Assembly: GCA_934102335.1 (NCBI GenBank)
Contig: CAKOSP010000003.1
Span: 62,001 to 126,000 of the forward strand
Direction of reading: 5' to 3'
Source of the DNA: an uncultured Bacilli bacterium
GTDB lineage: Bacteria; Bacillota_I; Bacilli_A; RF39; UBA660
DNA length: 64,000 nt
Each line of letters starts with the position of its first letter. Position 1 is the first letter of the stretch. Shown piece after piece: positions 63,933-64,000 of this stretch. Under the pieces are notes generated by a model. It was not told the DNA's origin. It saw nothing but the letters and a program-made list of their open reading frames with translations, and made no database searches. Both the position numbers and the translations under genes were made by a program.

Positions 63933-64000
63933 GATTATCCCAAATAATTATATCAAATTCTTAAAGACATTAAAACTTATTTTAAGTATTTTTAAACAAT

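Noticed and set aside
1..64000. UGA read as Trp (mycoplasma code)
   Set aside because: Genes such as dnaB and the DNPH1-like gene end at TGA in the expected place, and Trp is TGG throughout.
1..64000. CRISPR array, prophage or insertion sequence
   Set aside because: No spaced repeats, transposase, integrase or structural phage genes were seen.

Overview
The window is a strongly AT-rich, gene-dense stretch of a walled, spore-forming low-GC Gram-positive chromosome. It most resembles an uncultured gut lineage of Bacilli related to the RF39/Erysipelotrichia side of the Bacillota; that placement is inference from gene content. UGA is an ordinary stop (it ends dnaB and several other genes) and TGG encodes Trp, so the mycoplasma code does not apply. 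No rRNA, CRISPR array, prophage or transposase is visible.

Layout. 1-8.4 kb: a truncated membrane serine hydrolase, a Fic protein, a TtcA-like thiolase, then yneF, sirA, a degenerate transketolase, a small membrane gene, a UgtP-like glycosyltransferase and a 45-codon membrane ORF divergent from lexA. This matches the Bacillus lexA-yneA-tkt-sirA-yneF order. 8.4-16.3 kb: rhomboid protease, rluD, lspA, ymxH, sigG, sigE, spoIIGA, ftsZ, ftsA. 16.3-24.3 kb: Nudix, ackA, infC-rpmI-rplT with a leader, a kinase-like protein, an exported protein, and thrS with a T-box. 24.3-37.7 kb: CotZ-like coat protein, a membrane-anchored EIIB domain, YihY, a degenerate GGDEF sensor, a HEAIH protein, ligA, a nucleotidyltransferase, pcrA, and SOS-type uvrX and yolD. 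37.7-42.3 kb: dacF, a gene remnant, spoIIAA, sigF, spoVAC-VAD-VAE. 42.3-45.3 kb: a roughly 2.9 kb accessory segment bounded by a 42-bp direct repeat of the ylxM 3' end, with two alpha/beta hydrolases (one broken), a kinase and a 49-aa ORF. 45.3-64 kb: housekeeping genes (ylxM, ftsY, rnjA, rny, recA, dnaI, dnaB, tRNA-Ala, rpoZ, pgsA, rodZ, rnpB, gpsB, recU, a class A PBP, nth, dnaD, cca) and a CotD-like coat protein.

Two functional systems stand out. Sporulation: SirA, sigma E/F/G, SpoIIGA, SpoVAC/D/E, DacF, YmxH and two coat proteins imply endospores, yet the spoIIA operon has no spoIIAB and SpoIIAA lacks its phosphorylatable serine, so the classical control of sigma F looks dismantled. DNA damage: lexA, the divergent 45-aa membrane ORF, uvrX and yolD carry matching LexA-box-like operators at their promoters, while recA shows none.

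Other oddities are a full-length transketolase homologue that has lost its cofactor motifs, an HsdR_N-like domain joined to a beta-lactamase-fold serine hydrolase, ribosomal protein L20 with a SAP/Rho_N-like tail, a TGS-less ThrRS and an infC that probably starts at ATA.
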